Source: Neckera pumila
Taxonomy: Eukaryota; Streptophyta; Bryopsida; Hypnales; Neckeraceae
Assembly (NCBI GenBank): GCA_963969595.1
Contig: OZ018414.1
Location: 21,745,660 to 21,809,659 of the forward strand
Length of the DNA stretch: 64,000 bases
Direction of reading: 5' to 3'
Shown piece by piece: positions 30,138 to 42,907 of this stretch (within the stretch, counting starts at the first letter, position 1; the number at the start of each line of letters is the position of its first letter). The translations under genes and the position numbers were made by a program. The notes under the pieces were generated by a model, which was not told where the DNA came from, searched no databases, and saw only the letters and a program-made list of their open reading frames with translations.

Positions 30138-31066
30138 TTAATCCCTAAAGGTTTTGACTATATTTTCACCAAAAACACTCCAAAACTGTCATTTCTAATA
30201 CAAGTACCAATTTTTGGAAAAAAAAAACATTTTTGGACACAAGTAACCATAGGATCTTGTAATAAACTAGTTTAAGAAGTGAAAAAAACTTCAGAAATTT
30301 CTGTTGTGTAGATTGCAAGATATTAGCATTTGAAGTGACAAAACCCCTTTTTTGTCCTTGCAAAAAACCAGGCAAATGCACTTCACAAGGTCACATTTGT
30401 ATGAAAAAAAAGTCCAAAATGGTTGTAATTCTTTGGATTCATTCTACATGCTTGAAAATTTTCAAATCATTTGGAATTGTACAACATATAGGAAAAAAAT
30501 AGTAAGTAGAAAGAAGTAGAGAATGATTCAAAATACTAAATTGTTAACAATTTAGTTATGGAATTGAAAAATTCCAATCTCAATGGTTGTAATGTTGTGA
30601 TAATCAATCTACACCTTATGTTTTTATTTTTTTCCAAAAGTACTGAAAATTGAATTAAATAAAGGACTTCAAAGTTAATTTTAGAGGAGAGATTCTATAA
30701 CTACCCACAAAGTACCCATAAATTTCGTCTCAAAAATCAAAATGGAATGATTCAAAGCTTTTCTCATGTATATAAATCTAGAGAACCAATTTCAAATTTT
30801 TATTTCTCAATAAAATGATTTTTAAAGAAGTTTTATTTGATGCCCAAGTTGCTTGCCGAACAATGAAAACTACACATCATACCATAACTTTTTAACCATG
30901 TAGTCAAAAGTTATGAAAATTATTGGGCCTTTAAGCCACTCCCCGGGAAAATGTTGTGTGAAAATTTCAAAGAAAAAAATAATATCTCCATTTGTAGTCC
31001 ATTTGTAGTGAACTGCCCGAAATCACTATGTTGCCAAAAAACACCGTTTGGTCCTTTAGGGGTTAA
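30138..31066 (-). mobile_element. Large TTAA-flanked element (subfamily 1)
   Basis: 929 bp from TTAA-TCCCTAAAGG to GGTCCTTTAGGGG-TTAA. It is the inverted counterpart of 36619-37515 along its length: both carry GCAACATAG at one end and TCACCAAAAA at the other. It is non-coding. Confidence 0.8.
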
Positions 31067-32697
31067 ATTGGCCCCACCCACGAACCTTTCTTACTACATA
31101 TTATGGACTTAGAGAGTATGCATTAAGAGAGGTTCTACTGTAGTTCTTCAATCTTTAAAATCAAAAGTTTCAAACCATTGACATATAATAGCACATGAAT
31201 GTACCTTTCTGTTTGATAATTTTAAAATTACTATCTTGATGATAGGCCTTATCCTAGTGTAGAGTCCATCACTTATTTTTATGTGTTTCACCTGAAAATT
31301 TGCAATAATCCATGTAGTACATTCCACCGTTCTTCTAATTGAACCATTGTAGATTCAATGTTGTAATCCATTCAAACATCCTTACGTTAGTATAGAACAG
31401 GAAGACATAGAGGTTAAAAATTGACCATGAGCTCATCCAACTTTAAAAGTTGCATTCTTTAGGAACTATGAGAGGCTTGCATTCTATAGAATGGAAGCTA
31501 ATCAAACTTCCTCACTCTCAGTAGCACTGACTCGCTGTGTTGAGTAACGTATTTAATCAAACTTCCTCACGATGGCTCAAAGACCTTTATCCCTCTCCCA
31601 TGTGATTACATAGTTTTTTTAAGTAAGGTAGTTAATCAAACTTCCCAGTTTCTGCAAACAAAAAACAAAACAGACACATCATATCTAACGTGTTTTCAGA
31701 TATTACCTTGGTGCTCCCAATCCCCTCTACCTTCGAGGAACCACAGTGCTTATCACAGATTTCGAGTTCAAATGCAAACTATTTACAAATCATTCCTGAA
31801 TGAGTACACTGCAGACCTCAATGATTATAATGCGTCTAAAGAAACTTACTTATCACATAGTGAGGGATAGAGGTCTTCGCGTGAGTTGGAAGCATCATAG
31901 GCAGTCATCGTTTCTGCTAAATCAACACACTAGAAGAGAGTTCATTGAGCAAACAACAAAGAGAACGTTATTGCTTAGAAAAGCCAGTGCCAGAAATCAA
32001 AATCATCCAAGCCGGGACCCAAACCATGCTCCAAACGTGGGAATTAATTCAGAGGCAGTTTTGCCATAGTAAAAACACGATCAGTCACTTCACACTAATA
32101 CTTCCAAGATATGAAGGCCTGCAGCCTACTCTACAACGTATGCTCACATGATCCTCGCCGAATTTCTGCGCATCCAAAAAATATCATAAGAACACTTTGT
32201 GACTTTACCCTAAATCTGACAACAAATGTTCTACTGTAGGTACTCCACAATATGTACCGAAATTGTCTGATGTAATGAACCAAATTTGTCCACTGTTGCA
32301 TTAGCATGAGATCCTCCACTAACACATGTGCTGTAATTTGGTCAGCTGGATTTTCTAAATGGTCGCTTCACCACCATCTAACAGAAATCATTGCCAAAAT
32401 TCCTTGAAGACACGCTTTCACCGATATTAAATTAAATAGACAATAACGATGCAGAAACAAAAACCGGACGATTAAGGTACGTACACCTAATGGTGACCCA
32501 TACCAAAACGTGCCTCCTGCAGAGTCTTAAACACAATCTGAATATCAGAGCTCAGGGTCGATATACTCTCAAACATGTATGGGAATCTGTTTTCTCAATC
32601 AAGACCTACAAAACTTTTAGTCAGTGTGATAGAATGCTCAGATGCTTAGTTAGGTGTCGATAACTTACGCAGAGGTGATGATATACTCCACCGCTCT
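31067..32697. other. Intergenic DNA and 3' flank of the eS30 gene
   Basis: No gene recognised. Segments at 29845-30060 and 31080-31290 are inverted relatives of each other (GATAGTAATTTTAAAATTATCA type), so the TTAA element at 30138 may sit inside an older inverted-repeat element. The part next to 32698 should be eS30 3' untranslated sequence. Confidence 0.4.
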
Positions 32698-33565
<868 letters not shown>

Positions 33566-33704
33566 GGCGAGATAGCGGAGATTGCTGCGTCAGGCGCGCG
33601 AAGAAGCGGAAGCTGAAGCGTGAACGCGGGCGCTGATGAAGTGTCGCGAGGGCGGGCGAAAGAGAGCCTTAGAAAGTGGCTGCAGTGCTTTCTACTAGTC
33701 CCTG

Positions 33705-33713
33705 AAACCCTAA
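33705..33713 (+). promoter_or_regulatory. Telo box upstream of eS30
   Basis: AAACCCTAA lies 140 bases upstream of the eS30 start codon, in the expected promoter or leader. The motif is known to work in either orientation, usually together with site II elements. A GGGCCCAAC motif near 33932 is a possible distant partner. Confidence 0.6.
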
Positions 33714-34059
33714 TTCTGAAATGTAGAGACGAGGCGAACTTCATCCATGGGGATGTACACGGATGAGTTCTACTTTTGGATGAATAATCGGTTTCCCACA
33801 TGAGGCTGTACTTGAGGGCTAGGGTGAATATGGCCCCACGGTTTACCTCCGTCTTGGGAAAAAACACTGGAATTTTTTATTTGCAACACATGATAAAATT
33901 TGCAAATTCTGAATTCATACTTGCAATAGGAGGGCCCAACTTTGTCACATGAAGCAAAGAAATACAAAAAAATGTAGCACAAAACATGTAAGTCATTTTT
34001 TATATTTATCCTTGGCTGAGGCAAAGAGGGAAGCAATCTCCCTCGGCCATACTTCTCTT
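33714..34059. other. eS30 promoter and upstream flank
   Basis: No gene. Sequence changes to AT-rich beyond about 33870. Confidence 0.4.
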
Positions 34060-34348
34060 GTAAGGTAACTACACCTAAAATTGCACAGTCCTTAAAAGCG
34101 CACAACGGATATTCTTGCCTAAAATGTACTCCTACTATTCATATGACTCTATGATTGCTTTTAGATGCACCTATTTTCAGCACTTTGAAAATTTCTAATT
34201 TATTCATACAATGTCCAAAAAATGCATACTAAGAGAATTTAGAATCCTGTTTTGACTACCAATGGGACCCCACAATTTATTTTTCAATATAATAGTGAAA
34301 ACCATGCTGAATTGCTTAACTGTGCGATTTAAGGTGCAATTACCTTAC
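34060..34348. mobile_element. MITE of the GTAAGGTAA family, intact copy
   Basis: 289 bp, ends GTAAGGTAACTACACCTAAA and its inverted match ending GGTGCAATTACCTTAC. The terminal inverted repeat is about 30 bases. It is homologous to the split copy at 1473-2054. It is non-coding. I cannot identify the target duplication with confidence. Confidence 0.8.
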
Positions 34349-34649
34349 TGTTGTAAGTTAGTGTACTCTTGAGTGCCTATAAGTGCTTAAGAAGTCCATA
34401 TTTTAGATTCTCATGAAGAAAGTGCTTCAAGGAATGTTTCATCCAAATCATTTTTCATTCATTCAAAATAATGTTTGAACAAATCTTTACAAGACAACCT
34501 TTCGTTCCATTATGACAAATTTAATGAAATTGAAGTAAATATTATAAATATACAACAAGATAAGCATCCACGTGCAAAATTTCAAGAAAAAGATTTGAAA
34601 ATTGGATGAGTCATCAATTCTTTCATTCAGTCTTTTGTATACAACTTTG
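34349..34649. other. AT-rich spacer
   Basis: Nothing recognised. Confidence 0.3.
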
Positions 34650-35600
34650 TTAACCCCTAAAGTCCCATTGTCCCCTCGGGGGGACAAAATAGATTTTGGA
34701 CAGGCTCCTACAACCTCAATATTCATCATAATTTTTTGAAACTTTTTGTGCAGATAGAAAAATACATTAGCTTTCTGTGGATGTAATTTCTATTTCAATC
34801 GGTGTTCGGGAGTAAAAGTTATGGCACAAAAGGTCCTTTTTTTCGATGCGGCAGGCAGAAATCTCCTCAGACAAATTTTTTTTAATTTTTTTTGTAAATT
34901 TTTTTTCTCATAAATAGTAATTTTATCTATATAGGAAGCTTTGATTCACTCAATTTGGATTTAATATGCAAAATTTATGGACAATCTTACTTTTTGGGCA
35001 ATTAGAGCATCTTTTGAAAAAATAAATTATAGGATTCATTTCTGAATGCAATTTTTAAAATTTTTAATTTTTAATTTTTTTTCAAGGTCAGATTTTCTTG
35101 CTAAAACAATCTCACCATTGGGATTATAGTGTTTCAATTCCATCTTAGAGATATTAACAATTTAGTTTTTCTTTCAATTTTGGACCTACTTCTACTTAAC
35201 AATTTTTTAAGGCTTGAAAATTAAATGTTGTTTTTTTCAAATTTTTTTTCTAGATTTTCAACTCAATTTTTTTCCTAGATTTTCAATTCTTCAATAGACA
35301 AAAAGTTAAATTCAAAGCCTGTAGTGCAAAAAAAAATCACAAATGGCGGTCAATGTTATCTGAAATTGCAGGCCAGTGTTCAAAAAAATAATTTTATCCA
35401 ACTTTAAATGTTAATGTCTTCTAATCTGTGTGATCAACCTTTATGAAATTTTTACCACATGATTTGAAACAAGTTAAGTACAAGATCGTACAGTTAGATT
35501 CTAAAAAAATATTTTTTTTCTTTTCTTGGATGAACACAATAGAAATGACAATTTTGGGTTGTTTATGATGGAAAAATGGCCTTGGGACATCAGGGGTTAA
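34650..35600. mobile_element. Large TTAA-flanked element (subfamily 2)
   Basis: 951 bp from TTAA-CCCCTAAAGTCCCATTG to CATCAGGGG-TTAA. The left end contains TGTCCCC TCGGGGGGACA, a small hairpin shared with 47635-48567 and, changed, with 41978-42907. It is non-coding; oligo-T runs are frequent. Confidence 0.8.
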
Positions 35601-35859
35601 TGGGTACATCTATAATATTTAGTTAACTTCTAAGTGCCTCGACCAAATGCTAGAGGCTCATTTTAAATCATTACAATTAACAATAGTAACTCTTTCAGAA
35701 TATCAATATCAAGGATTCATGTAGACTATTCTTTTGTCTTTCCATTGATATATTACACATATACATCTTTGAAGCTGCCTCAATGAATATCATTGGATGC
35801 ATTGCACTTTTTAACACTTTGATCAATCATTAGATGAGATTCAAGGGTCTTGGATGGCT

Positions 35860-36145
35860 CCAAGTTCCCCTGCTGTTTGCTGCGTTCCCAGACTGCGGGA
35901 ACACAGCAGTAGCAGCTGGCTGAGGTGCCACAACGACTGCCACGTCATTTTTTGAAAAATAAAAAATAATTTTTTTTTTTGCTTAAAATGATATTTTGGT
36001 AAAAAAGTGTTGTTCTGTTTTTTTTTTGAAAAAAAAGAATTCTGACACCCCCATACTGGTATTCACTGAATCTGGGCAGATAAGGGAACGGGCCTGAAAC
36101 GACCCTCCAAGACCCCCAAATATCATCTAATGGGACGGTTTACCT
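35860..36145. repeat. Dispersed repeat with conserved hairpin, second copy
   Basis: Homologous to 1757-2022. The hairpin CGTTCCC-agactgc-GGGAAC is at 35883-35902. The shared block GCCACGTCATTTTT follows at about 35939. This copy appears not to be nested in a GTAAGGTAA MITE. Confidence 0.65.
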
Positions 36146-36367
36146 TTCAAGAGTTAAATTTAAGTTAAACGAAGTATCATTTATTTTCATAACAAGCTAT
36201 TGTATCAACATCAACTTTGATGGAAAATATTTTCAAAAGTATATATTTGAAGTTTTGGAAAATTTCTTTTTCAACTTTCTTAGCATGGGCGAAACCTTAT
36301 TCTTTTTTTAAATTCGGCATAAAAGTGACGAGGTACTACTAAAGTAAGGCACCTGTGTAATGGATTT

Positions 36368-36580
36368 TAGGACTTTGACTTTTTGTTCTAAAGAATAGAT
36401 TTTGTCATTTTTGCTTTCAAGAAAAATTACAAATTGTTTAGGACTTTGACTTTTTGTTCTAAAGAATAGATTTTGTCATTTTTGCTTTCAAGAAAAATTA
36501 CAAATTGTTTAGGACTTTGACTTTTTGTTCTAAAGAATAGATTTTGTCATTTTTGCTTTCAAGAAAAAATTACAAATTGA
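36368..36580. repeat. Three tandem copies of a 71-bp unit
   Basis: Units start at 36368, 36439 and 36510 and are identical except for one extra A in the third. The phrase GGACTTTGACTTTTTGTTC marks each unit. Near-identity implies recent duplication. It lies just left of the TTAA element at 36619. Confidence 0.95.
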
Positions 36581-36618
36581 AAGCTCCTGACGCTATGTTT
36601 GAGAATTTGAAAATTTTC

Positions 36619-37515
36619 TTAACCCCTAAAGGACCAACATGCGTTTTTTGGCAACATAGAAATTTTGGGCAGGTACTTGTGACTGGAGATTTGCATATTT
36701 TGGGCTGAAATTTTTATAGAAGGTGGGGACGAGGAACATCTTTCATATGCACCAAATTTCATGACACTTTGAAATATGAGTCAAAAGTTATGGCCTAATA
36801 TGTTGTTTGTTTCTCAACTCGGGTAGTCCAAGCAGATAAAAAACAATCACTTTTTTCAAAAAAAAAAATTTGAAATTGGTTTATTAGATTTATATATACT
36901 TGGAAAGCTTTGAATCATTCCATTTTGATCAATGAGTCAAACGTTACAAGGATTTTTTGTTTGTGGGCAGTTATGGATTGTCTACTCTAAAATAAACTTT
37001 GAAGTTGTTTATTTCACTCAATTTTCAATATTTTTCAAAAAAGATAAAATTGTAGGATGTAGATTGTTTATTACAACATTGCAATCTTTGGGATTGGCAT
37101 TTTTCAATTCTTGGATTAACTTCTTAACAATTTAGTATTTTGAACTGTTCTCTACTTCTTTTTACTTACTATTTTTTTCCTATATGTTGTATAATTCCAA
37201 ATAATTTGAAAATTTTCAAGCATGTAGCCAACTTGCTCTGAAGAATGAATCCAAAAAAGCACAACCATTTTAGAATTTTTTTCATTATAATTTGACCTTG
37301 TGAAGTGCAGCTGCCCGATTTTTTTGCAGTGCCAAAAGAAGGACTTTTGCCGCTTCAAACGCAAATATCTTCCAATCTACACAATGGAAATTTTTGAAAT
37401 TTTTTCCACACATTCCCAAACCAGAGTACTACAAGATCCTACGGTTACATGTACTAGAAATGGCATTTTTAGAGCATTTTTGGTGAGAACATAGTCAAGG
37501 AACTTTAGGGGTTAA
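36619..37515 (+). mobile_element. Large TTAA-flanked element (subfamily 1)
   Basis: 897 bp from TTAA-CCCCTAAAGGACCAACA to GAACTTTAGGGG-TTAA. It is homologous in inverted orientation to 30138-31066. It is non-coding. Confidence 0.8.
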
Positions 37516-37852
37516 AAGGCTATTTTATTGTAGTTTGAATTTGGGAAACTATATCCATTTTATTAAATATAGAATACTACAGAGTTTGGGTTTACACAAT
37601 AATGCATACCTTTGGCAAAAAAGAGGATTTCTAAACATATTTTATATTTTGACACAAATTTTTTTGGATTAATCCTTAAAGATTCATGAAAATTTAATAC
37701 TTCACAAGACTTTTAAATTGTCAATTACAGAGTATAATTTGTTGGAAATATGTAATATTGTCTTTGATAAATAAAAATAAAATTGGCAAAATGAAGATTA
37801 AGTAGCTTACTAAGTTTGAAGTTTGCCATACTAGGTTCTTGTCATTATAAGA

Positions 37853-38830
37853 TTAACCTCTAAAGGACTGAGGCCTTTTTCCATCAGACCACTTAAAAGT
37901 GGCATCCGTATTGCATTTAGCAAATAAAACAAATTGATGAAACTTTTTGGAATCAAAATATGTGATCTTGTACGATAAGGTCTATTTCATTTACAAACTG
38001 CCAATGTGAGTTATTCCAATTTTATTGCATAGTATAGAAAAGCAATGAAGTTTTTTGTCTTGCAAAATTAAAACCTAATTCTTATGCAATCCCAACCAAG
38101 TATATCAAATTTTTTGTTTCAAAAAAGAAAATTTTATTTTTGGTGAATTTTTGAAGTCAATTTTCATGGTTTTATATAATATTTTATTTTAGCAATTGGT
38201 GATGAATTTTTTTAAATTTGATTGCACAAATATGTAGAGAACATCTATATGCACATCTTTCATATTAAAAACATCCCATGAAGTAACAAAATATAAGCTC
38301 CCAGTAAGGACTCAATATGAGGCATCATATGACCAAACTTTGTGAAATAGATATCTCTATATTTTAACTCAAATTTTATCAAAGTCATTGTACCATCATG
38401 CTCAAATGTACAAAATTAGTTACCACTTGAGGTAAAAATAGAAAACCTAATTATAATAAAGATATATCTATTTTTAACAACATTTGGGCATTGTCACCTC
38501 AATATTGAAACCTTTGTAGAAGGAATTATAAAACTTTTTTGGAGATGCTTGCGAAGGAAAGATGTGTGTATGGATGTTTTCCACATATATCCACAATTGA
38601 ACTTAACTAATCACCAATTGTTTTCAATTTTATATTACATACACTACAAGAGAAAGGGGTGTTTTAAGTGAGTTTTTAAGTATAGTCCTAGACACATGAT
38701 TTTAAATAATGACCTTTAAGGAGATTTTCAGTAAAATTTTACTTAAAATACATACATAATAATTATACTACACATTGTACAAAAGAAATTGAATGCCTCA
38801 AATAGGCAGTTTGTAATGAAGTAGACCTTA
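37853..38830. repeat. Truncated TTAA element end joined to a fold-back family copy
   Basis: 37853 begins TTAA-CCTCTAAAGGACTGAGGCC, matching (inverted) the right end of 41978-42907. After about 38030 the sequence instead matches the 14827-15666 fold-back family: GCAATCCCAACCAAG-type and TTTTTGGTGAATTT phrases, then CACATTGTACAAAA near the right end. I read this as an old TTAA element cut by a later fold-back insertion. No far TTAA end was found. Confidence 0.5.
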
Positions 38831-39186
38831 CTATACAACACTTATACGAAAACATGTGGTAAGTTTTTTGTAAAGTTAAACCATACAAATTGCAAGACAT
38901 TAGCATTTGAAGTGGGATAAAGAAAAACTTTTTTTGAGCTGATTCAAGAATTTCAAATGACTGATAGCCTTAGGTGGGAAATTTTTGCACTACCTAATTT
39001 GGATTTAAAAATCATTCCATATTTGAAATCATATTGGACATCTCTCTACTAATTTCTATAAATAGGAAAGAAGTAAAAGACATAAAAGAAAATCCTGCAC
39101 TGCAATAATGTTGTAAGAATAGACAATATTCTACACTTGATCGAAGAATTAGGTCCTTATTGAACAATTGGGTCCACATGTATCAT
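38831..39186. other. AT-rich spacer
   Basis: No gene recognised. Confidence 0.3.
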
Positions 39187-39475
39187 GCTAGCCAGTCTTG
39201 GCTAACATCACACTGTTCTCCCCTTAGCACTGATTTTAAAGCTTTCCATTGGACATCTAGTGAAATTCGTGTGAAAAATGCATTGACTAAGATTGTTGAT
39301 GGTGAGCAACAGCTTTACTCCTAGTGTGTCATTCTTAATAACGTGTTGCTTCTCCCTAGCACCAAAATTGGCCAATTGATGTGCTTTTCACTTGGTTTCA
39401 TTGGAAGTTCAATGGAAAGCTTAAATCAGTGCAAAGGGGTAGGGAGAAGAGTACAATTCTAGCTAGTCCGCACTG
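39187..39475. repeat. Inverted-repeat MITE-like element
   Basis: The left arm (AACATCACACTGTTCTCCCC, then GCACTGATTTTAAAGCTTTC) matches the inverse of the right arm (GAAAGCTTAAATCAGTGC, then GGGGTAGGGAGAAGAGT). Arms are about 85 bases with mismatches around a 120-base centre. Ends are approximate. Confidence 0.6.
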
Positions 39476-39486
39476 ATGTTCAAGCT

Positions 39487-39795
39487 TCAAGTGACAAGAT
39501 CAACTTTGGTGGGATTCCAATTTTTCTTGACATGTAGCACTTGCTTCATAAGTAGAAATGTGGGGATTGTGTGAGCAAGCTCAACAAGTTTATTTGAATT
39601 GTAACCCTTTTTGCTTTGGAGCATGCTCATTACTTTTGGTAACACTCCTCTGTTTTGACATTCTGTCACAGTAGTTTGTGGTGAGAAGCCGCACCAATGC
39701 GATTGAATTTCAAAGTCCATTCGATCAACTGCTCCAACATCAATCAATCTCAATATAGTTTCAGCCACAACTTTGCAGCAAGCTAGCACTGTCAA
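39487..39795 (-). other. Uncharacterised 102-codon open frame next to the MITE
   Basis: An open frame that begins MTVLACCKVVAETILRLIDV and has mixed, protein-like composition, unlike the low-complexity frames around it. I recognise no family. It ends 12 bases from the right arm of the inverted-repeat element. It could be a captured host exon or a chance frame. Confidence 0.2.
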
Positions 39796-40009
39796 ATAGT
39801 ATTACTGTTCAATCAAGCAATCTAGTTCCAATTTTGGCAAGGTGACCCTTAAATGAGCAAGCAGTCTGAGTATTCAAAGTCCACGTTTGATGAGTAGAAA
39901 TTAGCATAGGATTGAAAGCCTAATGATGGGGTGCAATCTTCCATACTTTGCATGTTTCAATTCATGCATGTCTATGATCATGCAAGGTCAGACATCATAA
40001 ACCGTCCCT

Positions 40010-40230
40010 TTAATCCCTAATCGCCTCAATCTTTTTTTGAGTTTTTGCATATATCTTGTACAGAAATATCATTTACCAGAATTTCAAGGCTTCGGTCATT
40101 AAGGAAGGTTGTCTTTTCTACTAGATTCAAATATTATATTGGATGAATGAGAAGTTAGTTGGACTAAATAATGCCTTAAAGCCCTATGTTCATTGTTCAG
40201 AACATGGACATCAGAGTGCTTTAGGGTTAA
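40010..40230. mobile_element. Small TTAA-flanked element
   Basis: 221 bp from TTAA-TCCCTAATCGCC to GTGCTTTAGGG-TTAA. Its length and termini match the small TTAA class, but the interior differs from the copies at 8207-12637. It is non-coding. Confidence 0.55.
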
Positions 40231-41977
40231 GTCTACCTACCTAATCAATTAGAATAATAGAACTTTTGAGCAAGCATGTTTTATACCACATACTTTCAAA
40301 ACCCAAAAATCTCAACGATGGATTGAAAGGCTTATTGATCCCTCACAAGCCTAAAAGAAATTTCAAATTTCAAAGCTAATTCCTTAATTTATATAGAAAG
40401 TAGAAGCTAATGTAACATTTAAGAGAATGTCTTTGAACTTTTATTGTTGACTTTGGACGATTTGTGTATCTTCAATTTTTAGAATTAGAAGCAAATTTTA
40501 TTCTAGTCTACATACAATTTAAAGGCCTCTCCAATTATATAAAGAAATTTTCTCCTTCTTAAGATTTTTTTCTAAATCTAGGGCATTTACATTATGCAAT
40601 GCACTACTTTTTCAATGTTTTTTAAGATTTTTAAATTTTCAAAACATCACCCTTTAATTGTGACTTACTATTATATATGGCTATCAAGATTGGCATTTCA
40701 TGCTCAATGTTTAATTAAATTTTAGAATACCAAATTTGATAGTTTTTAAAAATAGAAAAAACTCTACAAAATTTGTATTTTTACCACTAAAAAGATATAA
40801 TTTTGAAAACTTTAATTTCACAAAAATTCATTTATTTGTTTTTTGAGATGTGTTTTTCCACACTTGATAGACAAGTATAGTATTTTTCAAACTTCATATT
40901 TATATAAATAGAACATCTTATCAATTACTTGTGAAAAATGGAAAAGTTTGAAAAAAAAATATTTATCAATTGAAATGAACCCTTCAATAAATGATCAAAT
41001 GTGGTGTCATACTACTTTAATGTACCCCAAAATTAAAAAATAAAGACAAAAGAAACATTGCAAAAATAATTATTAGCTATAAATTTTTCTAATACAATTA
41101 TATATGAAAATAAAACATCAAATATTTTTGATCTTATTTTTAGATAAATTATTTTTTATAATAATATTTCTTTGAGGATTCTTTATTTCTTGAAGTTAAA
41201 ATTTTTTTTGATGATTTTGTTTTTTCAATGTAGTTTTTATTTTAATGAATATTTGGTAGAAATGTACAAAATTTGCCATCATTCATGGTAATTTGCATGA
41301 TGACCATAACCTCTGGAGACACAAAGGGGGCCTCCTTCTTCATTCACTTCTAAACTATTGTTTAAAAAGATCACCAAAAAAAATTTTAAGATTAATTTTC
41401 TCAAATATTTGACCAGAAGGTCTATCTCATTATTATCAAATTAGTAAGCCCTCCAATTTTTAAAGAATTTAACTATATGGATTTTGAGATATTTGCAATC
41501 AAGATTCAGTTTTTTGGAAAAGAATAGCTTTTATTCTTGGGCAAAATGACTTTGAGGGGACATATCTCATGGTTCCCAAAAATTTAAATATTTTCATATT
41601 TGACCAAATGCAATAATGAATAGTTGAGAACACGCATGCCAAGTTTCACTAGTAATAGAGCAACGGGAGATTATTTACAATGCCTTGTTATCAATGTAGG
41701 TATACTAGGAAAACAAGAATTCAATGTCATCAAGTTCATCAACAATTTGCTCCAATCAATTAAAGCTTGTTTCCATTAGCATTCTTAAAGGCAAGCTTAA
41801 AAGATAGCAATTGGAGGGACTTTAGAAGTTGGATTGACACCCCAAACCCTCCAGGAGCCTTTATGTCATTTCTAGTAAGCTTTCTATAAATCAATATTGT
41901 TATCTATTTTTTTTATTGAAACTATAGCTAGGACTACCTTACTTGGGCAAATTTAGATAAAAACAAAGCAAGGGCCA
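40231..41977. other. AT-rich intergenic DNA
   Basis: No gene or bounded repeat that I can support. Confidence 0.3.
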
Positions 41978-42907
41978 TTAACCCCTAAAAGACCATTGTC
42001 TCTTTGAGGGACAAATGCATTTTCAGGCAAGTACCCACGGGCTGAAATTTTCTTCTGATTTTTTTAAACTTTTTTTGGAGGTAGAAAAACTGATTAGCCT
42101 CATGGGAGTATAATTTTTTTCACAATCGGTGCTCGGGAACAAAAGTTATGACCAAATAAGCTCAAAATAGAGGACGGCGGGCAACAAAAAAAATTTGCAA
42201 TTTTTTTTTTTTTTTTTTAAGTATTTTTTTTCTCATAGATTATATTTTTGTCTATCTAGAAAGCTTTGATTCATTTCATTTGAATTTTGTATGAGAAAGT
42301 TATGGGCATTCTTGTTTTTGGGGCAGTTAGAGTATCTTTTTGAAAAAAATAACTTGTAGGATTCATTTCTGAATGAAATTTTTCAAATTTTTCAAATTCT
42401 TTTTTTGCATGGTTTAGATTACTTGCTAGAACAATCTGACCATTGGGATTAGTGCATTTTAATCCCACCTAAAATATATGAATATTTTAGATTTTCCTTC
42501 TATCTCGTACCTCCTTCTACTTAACAATTTTTTCAATAATGAAAATTAAGTTTTTATGAACTTTTCTTTTTTTGGCTAGATTCTCAACTCAATTCTCCAG
42601 TATAATTATTAAAAGCTCAAAACTCTGTAGTGCAAAGAAATAAAGCTAAAAATGTTCAAAGTCAAAAAATCTAGTCACACAATGTGCTGAAAAATTTGTT
42701 TTTTTTACTTTAAACGCAGATATCTTGCAATTTGTGTGGTCAAAAATTCTGAAATTTTTTCCACACACTCTCATACTAGTTAGGTGTAAGATCCTACGGT
42801 TAAATGTGAAAAAAAAATATTTTTCAAATTTTTTTACTTTTTGCTATAGAAATGGCAGTTTTGAGTGTTTTTTAGCAGAATAAGGGCCTCAGTTCTTTAG
42901 GGGTTAA
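41978..42907. mobile_element. Large TTAA-flanked element (subfamily 2)
   Basis: 930 bp from TTAA-CCCCTAAAAGACCATTG to TTCTTTAGGGG-TTAA. It is closely related to 47635-48567 throughout (shared AAGCTTTGATT, AATCTGTGYGGTCAAAAATTC-type phrases). It is non-coding. Confidence 0.82.

Noticed and set aside
38642..38656. CACTACAAGAGAAA, resembling a canonical CACTA transposon end
   Set aside because: No inverted partner end was found within the window, and it lies inside a fold-back family copy.
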